64,000 bases of DNA from NCBI GenBank assembly GCA_026129905.1, contig JAHCHE010000029.1, forward strand, positions 48,898 through 112,897. The letters are read 5' to 3'. This DNA is from Bryobacteraceae bacterium (lineage in GTDB: Bacteria; Acidobacteriota; Terriglobia; Bryobacterales; Bryobacteraceae). Below the pieces are notes generated by a model. It saw only the letters and a program-made list of their open reading frames with translations. It was not told where the DNA came from and did no database searches. Both the position numbers and the translations under genes were made by a program. Shown here one piece after another: positions 43,555 to 52,077 of the stretch (position 1 is its first letter; the number at the start of each line of letters is the position of its first letter).

Positions 43555-44904
43555 ATGAAGAGGTTGGCTGTCGTTGGGACGGGGTATGTAGGGCTGGTCA
43601 GCGGAACGATGTTCGCTTGTGTTGGCAACCATGTCACCTGTATCGACAAGGACCCGCGTATCGTGGAGGCGTTGCGGGCCGGCCGTTGCACCATCCACGA
43701 GCCGGGACTCGAAGAGATCCTGCGCAGTGCGGTAGCCGACGGCGCGCTTCATTTCGCCACGGATACCGCCGAAGCGGTGGCCGCCGCGGACGCGGTTTTT
43801 ATCGCTGTCGGCACGCCATCATTGGAATCCGGCGCCTACGACTTCCAGTATGTGGAGGCCGCTGCGCGCGAGATCGGCCGTGCCCTGACGCCTCGCCGCC
43901 GCCGCTTTATCGTCCTCAAGAGCACAGTCACGCCCGACATTTACACGAGCGTGAACGCCATTCTGACGCAGGAAACCGCCGCTTCGGGCGTGGACTTCGA
44001 GGTGCTGTCGAATCCGGAATTCCTCGCTGAAGGCACCGCCGTCCGCGACTTCGGCCAGCCGCACCGCATTATCGTCGGCGCCGTTTCCGGCGAAGCGCAG
44101 GATTTCATGGAGACCCTGTATGCGCCGTTTACCAAGCGCAAGCCCGGTCTGCTCCAGTTCACCGATCCCCGGTCCGCCATTGTCACCAAGCTGGCCGCGA
44201 ATAGCTTCCTGGCGTGCCGCGTCGCGCTGATCAACGAAGTCGCGCGATACTGCGAAGCCGTCGGCGCCGACATCGAACGCGTCCGCACCGGCCTCGCCAG
44301 CGATCCCCGCATCGGCCACCTGTTTCTCTATGCCGGACCAGGCTACGGCGGAAGCTGCTTCGGGAAAGACATCCGCGCGCTGCGCGAGAGCGCGCGCGGC
44401 CACGGCGCCGACCTGTGCCTCATTGCCGCGATCGAGGAATCCAACGGCCGGCACAAGCTTCACCTGCCCCAGCGCGTCGAGCGGCACTTCGGATCGGTCG
44501 CCGGAAAAACGATTGCCGTCTGGGGGCTCGCTTTCAAAGCTCGCACCGACGACATGCGCGAGTCGCCGTCGGTGGACGCGATCGAGTACCTGCTGGAACG
44601 TGGCGCACGCGTCCAGGCGCACGATCCGCGCGCGCTGGACCGCGCGGCGGAACGCTTCGGCGACCGCATCGTTTACTGCCGGAACAAATACGAAGCGGTA
44701 TCCGGCGCGCACGCACTGGTGATCATGACGGAGTGGGATGCCTACAAGAGCCCGGACTACTATGAATTGCGCGAGCGGCTCGAAGACGGCGTGATCTTCG
44801 ACGGACGCAATATTCTGGACGCCGACGAGGTCCGGCAGGCGGGTCTCGTCTACATCGCCATGGGCCGGCAGGCCGAGATAGCGCTCCAGACAGCGCCCGT
44901 TTGA
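43555..44904 (+). CDS. ugd: UDP-glucose 6-dehydrogenase
   Basis: The 449-aa enzyme oxidises UDP-glucose to UDP-glucuronate with NAD. It begins with a Rossmann GTGYVGLVSG motif, has DKDPRIVEAL after it, the YAGPGYGGSCFGKD active-site segment with the catalytic C268, and the C-terminal UDP-binding part (KTIAVWGLAFKARTDDMRES and GVIFDGRNILD). Length and layout are normal. It supplies uronic acid precursors for surface polysaccharide. ATG 43555 was chosen at the Rossmann start. It is a single gene followed by a convergent radical SAM gene. Confidence 0.95.
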   Translation: MKRLAVVGTGYVGLVSGTMFACVGNHVTCIDKDPRIVEALRAGRCTIHEPGLEEILRSAVADGALHFATDTAEAVAAADAVFIAVGTPSLESGAYDFQYVEAAAREIGRALTPRRRRFIVLKSTVTPDIYTSVNAILTQETAASGVDFEVLSNPEFLAEGTAVRDFGQPHRIIVGAVSGEAQDFMETLYAPFTKRKPGLLQFTDPRSAIVTKLAANSFLACRVALINEVARYCEAVGADIERVRTGLASDPRIGHLFLYAGPGYGGSCFGKDIRALRESARGHGADLCLIAAIEESNGRHKLHLPQRVERHFGSVAGKTIAVWGLAFKARTDDMRESPSVDAIEYLLERGARVQAHDPRALDRAAERFGDRIVYCRNKYEAVSGAHALVIMTEWDAYKSPDYYELRERLEDGVIFDGRNILDADEVRQAGLVYIAMGRQAEIALQTAPV

Positions 44905-44916
44905 ACCGCTCGCCGC

Positions 44917-45975
44917 CTACTTTCCCCGGCCGATCTGCACCAATTCGCTCGCCCCCCGGGCGGGCGGCGTCAGGAGCTTCGCCGGGAGCTTGTTTCGGTA
45001 GGCAAGCCGCTCGACCACCGGCAGCAGCTTGCGCACGAACCGCCCGTGAAACAGCAAACTGCCTACCACCAGCGCGGGATGCGGGATGGTGGTCACGCAG
45101 CGCGTGCAGATGTCCACCTCGCCGGCCCGGCCCGACGCGTGCAAGCGCCGCATCCGCCGGATCTCGTCGGCGTTCCAGATCGCCTCGATCGGCTGCTCCC
45201 CGATGCGGCCGATCGGCGCGCCGCCCAGCGCGTAGCTCTGGCAGCACGGGTAAACGTCCCCGTTCCATTTCACGTAGACTGGTCCGCGCCAAAGGTAGTG
45301 GCACGGGTACTGGAAGTCCTCCGACGCATGGCCCGCGTCCGCTTGCATGAGGATGGTTTCGTCCTGCTTGATCCGGACCTGGTCCACGCCCGGCACGGCG
45401 CGCCAGAACCGCACGAAGTCCTCCACTTCTCCCGCGTTCCGTTCGAGCAGCACCATCTGGACCACGATCTGCGTCTTTGAGCCGCGCTCTTTCTTCATGC
45501 GCGCGAAGCGCACGAAATTGTCGCGCACTTTCTCGAACCGCGCTCCCTTGCGGTAGTACTCGAACGACTCCTTGGTAGCGCCGTCGAAGCTCAGCGTGAT
45601 GTGCTCCAGCGGCGACGCCAGAATACGCTCCGACGCCTTCTCATCGAGCAGCGTGCCGTTGGTTGACAGCAGCGTGTAGACCCCGTGGCGGTCACAGTAT
45701 TCCATGCGCTCGAAGATCTTCGGATCGAGCAGCGGTTCGCCCAGCCCGATCAGCATCATGTGTTCGGCCGAACCCGCCGACTCGCGCACCAGCCGGGTGA
45801 ACACGTCGTCGGTCATGTCCTCCTTGGGCTGAACAAACGTCTCGCGAGGACACATCGGGCAGTAGAGATTGCATTTGGCGGTGGTTTCGACGATATGCTC
45901 CACCGGGAGCCCGTTGAGCGTATCGTTGCGCCGCAGGTATCCCCAGAGAAGCTTGGCCCGGTTCCAGACGCCCAT
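44917..45975 (-). CDS. Radical SAM protein with SPASM-type C-terminal cluster
   Basis: The 352-aa protein has the CNLYCPMC (CX3CX2C) radical SAM cluster near residue 35, GLGEPLLDPKIFERM and STNGTLLD segments of the SAM-binding barrel, and later Cys (FQYPCHYLWRGPVYVKW, DVYPCCQSYALGG and ICTRCVTT) that make an auxiliary SPASM cluster. This layout is common in proteins that modify peptides, sugars or lipids. The neighbouring ugd gene suggests, weakly, a role in polysaccharide or cell-envelope modification. It is transcribed divergently from the photolyase gene with 57 bp between starts. Confidence 0.85.
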   Translation of the reverse strand: MGVWNRAKLLWGYLRRNDTLNGLPVEHIVETTAKCNLYCPMCPRETFVQPKEDMTDDVFTRLVRESAGSAEHMMLIGLGEPLLDPKIFERMEYCDRHGVYTLLSTNGTLLDEKASERILASPLEHITLSFDGATKESFEYYRKGARFEKVRDNFVRFARMKKERGSKTQIVVQMVLLERNAGEVEDFVRFWRAVPGVDQVRIKQDETILMQADAGHASEDFQYPCHYLWRGPVYVKWNGDVYPCCQSYALGGAPIGRIGEQPIEAIWNADEIRRMRRLHASGRAGEVDICTRCVTTIPHPALVVGSLLFHGRFVRKLLPVVERLAYRNKLPAKLLTPPARGASELVQIGRGK

Positions 45976-46032
45976 ATCGCGCGTGCGCTGCTAATATTGT
46001 AGCCGCAGCGCCGCGGAGGACATCTGGAAAGC

Positions 46033-47436
46033 GTGCGCGACAGGGTCCGCAAACTCAACGACCGGGACGAGCGCTCGGCTGCCGCCTACGTCCTCTACTG
46101 GGCGCAGATGAATCGCCGCGTCGATTCCAATCACGCGCTGCTGTTTGCCGCCGCGCTTGCCAACCGGCGCGAACTTCCGCTCCTGTACTACGAAGGGCTC
46201 ACCTGCTCGTACCCGCACGCCAGCGATCGCCTCCATACGTTCATCCTCGAAGGCGTTCCGGAAACCGAGCGGCGGCTCCGCGAACTGGACATCGGCTATG
46301 TCTTCTACCTCCGCAAAACCCGGGACGACCCGAACGACATCCTATACCGCCTGGCCGCCCAAGCCGCCGCCGTCGTCACCGACGATTACCCGACGTTCAT
46401 CGCGCAACGGCACAACGCCAACGTTCCCGGCAGACTCGACATCGCGTATTATGCCGTGGACGCAAGTTGCATCGTGCCGATGAACCGGTACGACAAGCGC
46501 GAGTACGCGGCGTACTCCATCCGGCCGAAAATCCGCCGCATGCTGCCGGAGTTCCTGCGCCCCGCCGAACCCGTTTGCGTCGCGCGCCCGTTTCGCGAGC
46601 CGCTCCCGCCGTTCCACACCACCGTGACGATGAACAGCATTCGGCAACTTGTCGCCTCCTGCGACATCGACCACGGCGTCGCTCCTTCGGTCGCCTTCCG
46701 CGGCGGCCGCCGCGACGCTCTGGACCGGCTCGAACGCTTCCTTTCGGAGAATCTCCGGCGGTACGAACGCTGCCGCAACGAACCTTCCGCGCGCGCCACC
46801 TCGGACCTCAGCCCCTACCTTCACTTCGGCCACATCTCGTCGCTGGAAGCCGCGCTCGCGGCCAAAGCCTACGCCGGCGCGCACGGCTTTCCCGCCGACG
46901 GCTTTCTCGAAGAACTGATCGTGCGCCGCGAACTGGCTTTCAACTTCGCGCGATTCACCGGGAACTTCGCCTCCCTGTCCGCCTTGCCCGATTGGCCGAA
47001 AGAGACGCTGCGCAAGCACGCGGCCGACAAGCGCTCGCCTGTTTATCGTCGCGAGGATTTTGAGGGCGCCCGGACGCACGACGCCTTGTGGAATGCCGCG
47101 CAAAAAGAGATGCTGCTGGCCGGAAAGATCCACGGCTACTGCCGCATGTACTGGGGCAAGAAGATCATCGAGTGGTCGCGGACCTGCCAGGACGCGCTCG
47201 AGACGATGATCTACATCCACGATAGGTACGCGCTCGACGGGCGCGATCCCAACACCTACGCCAACATCCTCTGGTGCTTCGGCTTGCACGACCGTCCCTG
47301 GCGGGAGCGGCCGGTGTTCGGCATGGTGCGGTACATGTCGCTGGAAGGCATGAAGCGCAAGACCGATGTGGACGCGTACATCCGCCAGATCGAATCCCTG
47401 GAACGAACGGTCCGCGATCCACATCACATACAATAA
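46033..47436 (+). CDS. Class II CPD photolyase
   Basis: The 467-aa flavoprotein repairs cyclobutane pyrimidine dimers using light. Class II signs are AAYVLYWAQMNRRVDSNHAL at the start, PHASDRLHTFILEGV, DLSPYLHFGHISSLEAAL, EELIVRRELAFNFARF, LAGKIHGYCRMYWGKKIIEW and IHDRYALDGRDPNTYANILW in the FAD-binding C-terminal half. GTG 46033 has GGAGG about 15 nt upstream. It heads a rightward run with an epimerase, an MFS carrier and a PfkB kinase, gaps of 15, 6 and 30 bp. Confidence 0.93.
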   Translation: MRDRVRKLNDRDERSAAAYVLYWAQMNRRVDSNHALLFAAALANRRELPLLYYEGLTCSYPHASDRLHTFILEGVPETERRLRELDIGYVFYLRKTRDDPNDILYRLAAQAAAVVTDDYPTFIAQRHNANVPGRLDIAYYAVDASCIVPMNRYDKREYAAYSIRPKIRRMLPEFLRPAEPVCVARPFREPLPPFHTTVTMNSIRQLVASCDIDHGVAPSVAFRGGRRDALDRLERFLSENLRRYERCRNEPSARATSDLSPYLHFGHISSLEAALAAKAYAGAHGFPADGFLEELIVRRELAFNFARFTGNFASLSALPDWPKETLRKHAADKRSPVYRREDFEGARTHDALWNAAQKEMLLAGKIHGYCRMYWGKKIIEWSRTCQDALETMIYIHDRYALDGRDPNTYANILWCFGLHDRPWRERPVFGMVRYMSLEGMKRKTDVDAYIRQIESLERTVRDPHHIQ

Positions 47437-47451
47437 GGGGCCGGGAAGCGA

Positions 47452-48348
47452 ATGAACGTCACCGTCACGGGCGGAACGGGATTCATCGGCAGGCGCCTGG
47501 TGGATCGGCTGATCGCCGGCGGGCATTCCGTCCACGTCGTCGGCCGGACACCCCGTACCGGCCTCGCGCCTGGTCTGCGTCTTTCTCTCTGGGACGCCAC
47601 GGAGGGACCGCCGCCCGAAGAGAGCCTGTCCGAGGCCGACGCCGTCGTCCACCTCGCGGGCGAGCCGGTTTCCCAACGCTGGACCCCCGAGACGAAGCGC
47701 CGCATCCGCGCCAGCCGCATCGACGGTACAGAGAACCTGGTGAAAGGGCTCGCGCAGCTCGCAAAGCCTCCCGCCGTGCTGGTCTCGACCTCCGGCATCG
47801 ACTACTATGGCGACCGCGGCGACGAGGCACTCACCGAATCTTCGAGCCCCGGATCAGGCTTCCTGCCTGAGGTTTGCATCGGCTGGGAAAAGGCGGCGGA
47901 CGGCGCCGAACCGCTCGGCATTCGCGTCGTTAAGTTGCGTTTCGGGCTCGTGCTCGGCATGGGCGGCGCGATGGCCTTGATGCTGACGCCCTTCAAACTG
48001 GGCCTCGGCGGCCGCCTCGGCGACGGCTCGCAATGGACGGCGTGGATCCACGTAGACGACGTCGTCAGCCTCATCTGCTACGCCCTCGAGACGGAGTCCA
48101 TGCGCGGCCCCTTCAACGCTACGGCGCCCAATCCCGTCCGCAACGCCCAGTTCACCCAGACGCTCGCCCGTGTGCTGCGGCGGCCCTCGTTTTTCCCGGT
48201 TCCAGTATTCGGCCTCAAGCTGATGTTCGGCGAAATGTCCGAAATCATGCTTGCCAGCCATCGCGTCCTGCCCCGTGAAACAGAGAACGCCGGCTTCAAG
48301 TTCACCTTCCCCGATCTCGGTCCCGCTTTGAAGAACCTGCTAGCCTGA
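47452..48348 (+). CDS. TIGR01777-type NAD-dependent epimerase/dehydratase
   Basis: The 298-aa protein matches the TIGR01777 (YfcH-like) short-chain branch: VTGGTGFIGRRLVDRLIAGG Rossmann start, VVHLAGEPVSQRWTPETK, a STSGIDYYGDRGDEALTE segment with the active-site YxxG-type Tyr, and a DUF1731-like C-terminal tail (HRVLPRETENAGFKFTFPD). The family's substrate is unknown; members often sit beside photolyases, as here. ATG 47452 follows GGGGCCGGG and lies 15 bp behind the photolyase stop. Confidence 0.85.
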   Translation: MNVTVTGGTGFIGRRLVDRLIAGGHSVHVVGRTPRTGLAPGLRLSLWDATEGPPPEESLSEADAVVHLAGEPVSQRWTPETKRRIRASRIDGTENLVKGLAQLAKPPAVLVSTSGIDYYGDRGDEALTESSSPGSGFLPEVCIGWEKAADGAEPLGIRVVKLRFGLVLGMGGAMALMLTPFKLGLGGRLGDGSQWTAWIHVDDVVSLICYALETESMRGPFNATAPNPVRNAQFTQTLARVLRRPSFFPVPVFGLKLMFGEMSEIMLASHRVLPRETENAGFKFTFPDLGPALKNLLA

Positions 48349-48354
48349 CCGGAA

Positions 48355-49593
48355 GTGGCGCGCTACCGTTTCCTCCTGCTGGGCTTCTTCATGTCCGTGA
48401 TCACCTACCTGGATCGCGTCGCGATCTCGGTGGCGGCGCCGGGCATTTCCCGCGATCTCCGGCTCAGCACGGAGCAGATGGGCTATGTCTTCGCAGTCTT
48501 CGCGCTGGCCTACGCCATCTTCGAGATTCCCGCCGGCTGGCTCGGCGACCGGATCGGCCAGCGGAAAGTGCTGACGCGCATCGTGGCCTGCTGGAGCGTC
48601 CTCACGATGCTCACCGGCGCCGTCAGGGGCCTGTGGAGCCTGCTGGCCGTGCGTTTCGTCTTCGGCGCGGCCGAGGCCGGCGCATTCCCCAACCTCGCCC
48701 GCGCCTTTGCCCGCTGGTTCCCGCGCGGTGAGCGAGCCCGCGCCAACGGCGTGATGTGGATGGGCGCTCGTATCGGGGGCGCGCTGGCCCCGCCGCTGGC
48801 CGCGTGGCTGGCGAGCGAGATCGGTTGGCGGCTGATGTTCGTGGTTTTCGGCGCCGTCGGCATTGTCTGGTGTTTCGTATTCTGGCCCTGGTTTCGCGAC
48901 GATCCGGCCACGCATCCCGCCGTCAGCGCCGCCGAACTCGCGGAAATTCAGGAGGGCGCCGTCGCCTCCCCGACACCGATCGCGAATCCCTGGCGACGGA
49001 TGTTCACCAGCGGCAACCTCTGGGCCATCTTCTGGATGTACTTCTGCTCGGCTTACGGGTTCTACTTCTTTGTCACCTGGCTGCCGACGTTTTTGATGCG
49101 GGACCACGGCTTGACGCTCGGCAAGTCCGGCCTCTACGCCGCGCTTCCGCTTGCCTTCGGCGCGGTCGGCTCGCTGGCAGGAGGAGCGCTCTCGGATTGG
49201 CTCGTCCGCCGCACCGGAGACGTGAAGTGGGCCCGCCGCTCGATCGGAATCGCGGCCTTCTTGCTGGCCGCCGCCGGTTTCGGCCTTGCCACGCTGGCGG
49301 CCGACCCGCTTACTGCGGTGTTGTGCCTCGCGCTCGCCGAAGGCTTCCACGATTTCTCGCTGCCGGTTTCGTGGGCCACGGTTGTCGATGTGGGCGGACG
49401 GCTCGGCGGCGCAACCAGCGGCTTCATGAACATGGCCTCCAGCTTTTCCGCGATGCTCTCGTCCATCTCGGCGGCGTGGCTGGCTGCCACGTTCGGAACC
49501 TTCAACGCGATGCTCGCCGCCGCCGCCGTCACCTACGTCATCGGTGCCCTTCTATGGCTGGGCATTGACCCAACCAAGCCGGTGAGCGACTGA
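48355..49593 (+). CDS. MFS transporter, sugar-acid (ACS, hexuronate/galactonate) type
   Basis: The 412-aa carrier has twelve transmembrane segments and the ACS-branch pattern: RYRFLLLGFFMSVITYLDRV at the start, GDRIGQRKVLTRI (A-motif), GAAEAGAFPNLARAFARWF and GMNGVMW-like ANGVMWMGARIGGALAPPLA. ACS carriers import galactonate, glucarate, hexuronates or related acids. GTG 48355 is 6 bp behind the epimerase stop. With the downstream KDG-kinase-like gene and exported dehydratases it suggests uptake of sugar acids or 2-keto-3-deoxy acids. Confidence 0.8.
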   Translation: MARYRFLLLGFFMSVITYLDRVAISVAAPGISRDLRLSTEQMGYVFAVFALAYAIFEIPAGWLGDRIGQRKVLTRIVACWSVLTMLTGAVRGLWSLLAVRFVFGAAEAGAFPNLARAFARWFPRGERARANGVMWMGARIGGALAPPLAAWLASEIGWRLMFVVFGAVGIVWCFVFWPWFRDDPATHPAVSAAELAEIQEGAVASPTPIANPWRRMFTSGNLWAIFWMYFCSAYGFYFFVTWLPTFLMRDHGLTLGKSGLYAALPLAFGAVGSLAGGALSDWLVRRTGDVKWARRSIGIAAFLLAAAGFGLATLAADPLTAVLCLALAEGFHDFSLPVSWATVVDVGGRLGGATSGFMNMASSFSAMLSSISAAWLAATFGTFNAMLAAAAVTYVIGALLWLGIDPTKPVSD

Positions 49594-49623
49594 TGATATA
49601 TTGATCCCTTAACCCCGAACGCT

Positions 49624-50706
49624 ATGAAATACGGTCTCAACATCCGCCAAGAAGGCGCGCTCGACCTGGTGTCGCTCGGCGCGCTCGTCCATCGCCTGGA
49701 TCCCGGCATCATCCCCTTTCGCAAAGCCACCCAGTGCCAGATCCACGTCAGCGGCGGCGAGTTCAACGTCGCGGCGAACCTCGCCGACTGCTTCGGCCTC
49801 AACACCGGCATCGCCACGGCGATGGTCGACTATCCCATAGGCGACCTGATCGCCGAGCGCGTCAAAGCGATGGGCGTCAAGCCTTTCTACAAGCGCTTCG
49901 AGCACAACGGCGTCAACGGGCCGAACATGGCCACCGTCTACAGCGACCGCGGCCAGGGCGTCCGCGCGCCGGTTGTCTTCTACAACCGCTGCAACGAGGC
50001 CGCGGCGCAGCTCAAGCCGGGCGACTTCGACTGGAAAGCGATCTTCGCCGGCGGCGTACGGTGGTTTCACAGCGGCGGCATTTTCGCCGCGCTCTCCTCC
50101 ACGACGTCGGACGTCATCATCGAGGGCATGCAGGCCGCCAAGGCAGCCGGCGCCATTGTTTCCTTCGACCTCAATTTTCGCGAGAAGCTCTGGAAAATAT
50201 CGGGCGGCGCCGATCGGGCGGTGGAGGTGGTCCGCAATATCGTCAAAAACGTCGACGTGGTGGTGGGCAACGAGGAGGATCTTCAAAAGGGGCTCGGCAT
50301 CCCCGGTCCCGAGGTGGCCGCCAAATCCAAGCTGGACCCCAGCGCCTTTTTTGGCATGATCGACCGCGTCGTGGGCCTGTTCCCGCAGGTGAAGGTGGTG
50401 GCCACCACCCTCCGCGAAGTCCACTCCACCAACCACCACAGTTGGAGCGCGGTGGCTTGGATCGACGGCCAGACGTACGTCGCGCCCACGTGCGAACTGG
50501 ACGTTCTGGACCGCGTCGGCGGAGGCGACGGTTACGCCGCCGGCTTCTTCTATGGCCTGCTCACAGGCGAGGAACCGGAAGCAGCGGTGAAGCTCGGCTG
50601 GGCGCACGGCGCTCTGTTGACGTCGTTCCCCGGCGACACCACGATGGCCAGCGTGGCCCAAGTGCGGGCCTTCGCCAAAGGCGGCTCGGCGCGCATTCAG
50701 CGCTAA
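49624..50706 (+). CDS. PfkB-family sugar kinase, 2-keto-3-deoxygluconate kinase-like
   Basis: The 360-aa kinase shows the ribokinase fold: VSGGEFNVAANLADCFGL near the start, and DVVVGNEEDLQKGLG, then DVLDRVGGGDGYAAGFFYGL holding the GxGD catalytic Asp and anion hole. KDG kinases share this layout, with an unusually long insert here. It would phosphorylate the 2-keto-3-deoxy acids made by sugar-acid dehydratases. It follows the MFS gene by 30 bp, so the pair probably form one catabolic step. ATG 49624 is the first plausible start. Confidence 0.8.
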   Translation: MKYGLNIRQEGALDLVSLGALVHRLDPGIIPFRKATQCQIHVSGGEFNVAANLADCFGLNTGIATAMVDYPIGDLIAERVKAMGVKPFYKRFEHNGVNGPNMATVYSDRGQGVRAPVVFYNRCNEAAAQLKPGDFDWKAIFAGGVRWFHSGGIFAALSSTTSDVIIEGMQAAKAAGAIVSFDLNFREKLWKISGGADRAVEVVRNIVKNVDVVVGNEEDLQKGLGIPGPEVAAKSKLDPSAFFGMIDRVVGLFPQVKVVATTLREVHSTNHHSWSAVAWIDGQTYVAPTCELDVLDRVGGGDGYAAGFFYGLLTGEEPEAAVKLGWAHGALLTSFPGDTTMASVAQVRAFAKGGSARIQR

Positions 50707-50733
50707 TCTCCTCGCAGCTTCCTCGCTCCCCGT

Positions 50734-51351
50734 CTACACGCCGGGAGAGATACGGTCTGTTGTCCGGAAGAACCGAGCCAGCAGGAAGAAGGCTACCGGC
50801 AGCAGCCCCGCGTAGCCAAGGATGCCGATCCGCTGTAGCCGCATGTCGCCAACGGCCGGCCCTGCGATTCCCGCCAGGGCAAGCACGCCACTCAACCCAA
50901 GCGCACGCCGTAGGCGCCGTTCGGCTCCGCCTCCGGGGAATACCGCTGCTGCGAAGATCAGCCCCAGCCCGAGAAACCCATCCCAGGCCAGCAGTTCGGC
51001 CGCGTACACTTCGGAAGGCCAGGCGAAACCGGCGGCGCCCAACTGACGCGACGCTGTTAATTGCACAAAGTGCACCGCGCTCGTGATCCCGGCGAAGATG
51101 ACGGTAAACGCCAGCGCCAGCGCGCCGAAGATTTTGCGTTCCGATGCGGCGTGGTGGTGAACCACGGCGATCGCAACAACGATGGCCGGCGCCGAGAGCA
51201 GCGTGAGGATCTCCATGAGCGCCAGGACGGGATCGCCGATCGGCGCTGCAAAGCCAACCTGGGCGAAACCGGCGATGAGGGTCGCAATGTAAGCGAGGCC
51301 GATGGCTACGGCGGCTCCCGCTGCCCAGCTTCCCAACTTGTATGCGAACAT
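50734..51351 (-). CDS. Six-span membrane protein of unknown function
   Basis: The 205-aa protein has about six hydrophobic segments (GAAVAIGLAYIATLIAGFAQ, LSAPAIVVAIAVVHHH, IFGALALAFTVIFAGITSAV, FLGLGLIFAAAVF, LGLSGVLALAGIAGP and YAGLLPVAFFLLARF). Single histidines in VVHHHAAS and AVHFVQ are the only polar residues in the membrane. No known domain is recognised. ATG 51351 is preceded by no clear ribosome-binding site. It ends close to the PfkB gene, convergent with it. Confidence 0.6.
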   Translation of the reverse strand: MFAYKLGSWAAGAAVAIGLAYIATLIAGFAQVGFAAPIGDPVLALMEILTLLSAPAIVVAIAVVHHHAASERKIFGALALAFTVIFAGITSAVHFVQLTASRQLGAAGFAWPSEVYAAELLAWDGFLGLGLIFAAAVFPGGGAERRLRRALGLSGVLALAGIAGPAVGDMRLQRIGILGYAGLLPVAFFLLARFFRTTDRISPGV

Positions 51352-51929
51352 CGTGGATGCTTATGAGAGCTTAGCGCGTCGCTGCAGCCGAGGTGGCCTG
51401 AGTACCTCCGTCAGGAACCAAGGTGACCGAACGCGGACCACCGCTCCGTTGGTGGCGGCTCTGGAAGTCGCAGCACTAAGGGGCCGCGACCGTGATGAAC
51501 GCGGTGTTCGCTAGTCCATACATGCTCTCGCAAATACGGGACGGTCGCGGCATCGCATTGCCGGCGTACGCCGTCGTGCGCCGCGAACATCAACCGGCGT
51601 CCGCATGGCGCCCGTGGCGACATGACGACGGTGACTGTGGCGAAGTCCACGGCTTTGCCGGGCGGCTGCTCGAATTCAACGCTAATTCGCCGCAATCGCC
51701 GTACGAATAACCGGAGGAGACCCTCGTTGCCGCGATTGCGAGCAGTGGCGGCGGCGCTTCGCTCTCGCGCTGTTGATGGTTTCGAACGACCGAATGCCAT
51801 CCCGCACGGCATGTCCTTGCCACTCTTCGAGCTGCGCTTAGCATAGGCGCCCGCAGAATACCCGCGTTTGCGCGGGAAAACATCCCCCCATAAGAGTTAC
51901 AGATATTTAGGTATTTTGAATTAGAATTA
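51352..51929. other. Non-coding stretch before the subtilisin leader
   Basis: Roughly 580 bases with overlapping short open frames but no recognisable protein. The last 35 bases (51895-51929) are markedly AT-rich (ACAGATATTTAGGTATTTTG) in an otherwise GC-rich setting, as in a promoter or foreign border. Nothing else was seen. Confidence 0.35.
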
Positions 51930-51945
51930 CTAGTACGTCTAGTAC
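51930..51945 (+). repeat. Direct 7-mer repeat CTAGTAC
   Basis: CTAGTAC occurs twice, separated by GT, at the end of an AT-rich stretch 130 bp upstream of the first subtilisin gene. Such a tandem half-site arrangement suits an activator or sigma-factor binding site. Confidence 0.4.
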
Positions 51946-51953
51946 TTCCGGGC

Positions 51954-52002
51954 CCGCTCAGCCCCGCCTGAGCGGATCACGGGGTCTCGTGATGCCGCTC
52001 AG
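51954..52002 (+). promoter_or_regulatory. Structured leader with two hairpins and a third copy of CCGCTCAG
   Basis: CCGCTCAG pairs with CTGAGCGG (51954-51975, 6-nt loop), ATCACG pairs with CGTGAT (51976-51993, 6-nt loop), and a further CCGCTCAG copy lies at 51995-52002. The third element could displace the first in pairing with CTGAGCGG, so two folds are possible, as in attenuators or riboswitch-like leaders. It precedes the first subtilisin gene by 75 bp. Confidence 0.5.
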
Positions 52003-52077
52003 GCACGGTGGCTAGGACGTTCCGGTCGCGAGCCCCTATCCGGTAAGCGCGCCGGGTGAGATTCCAGAGTGAACGAA

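Noticed and set aside
46342..47676. A 444-codon minus-strand frame opposite the photolyase
   Set aside because: Shadow frame across a strongly supported photolyase and the start of the epimerase gene.
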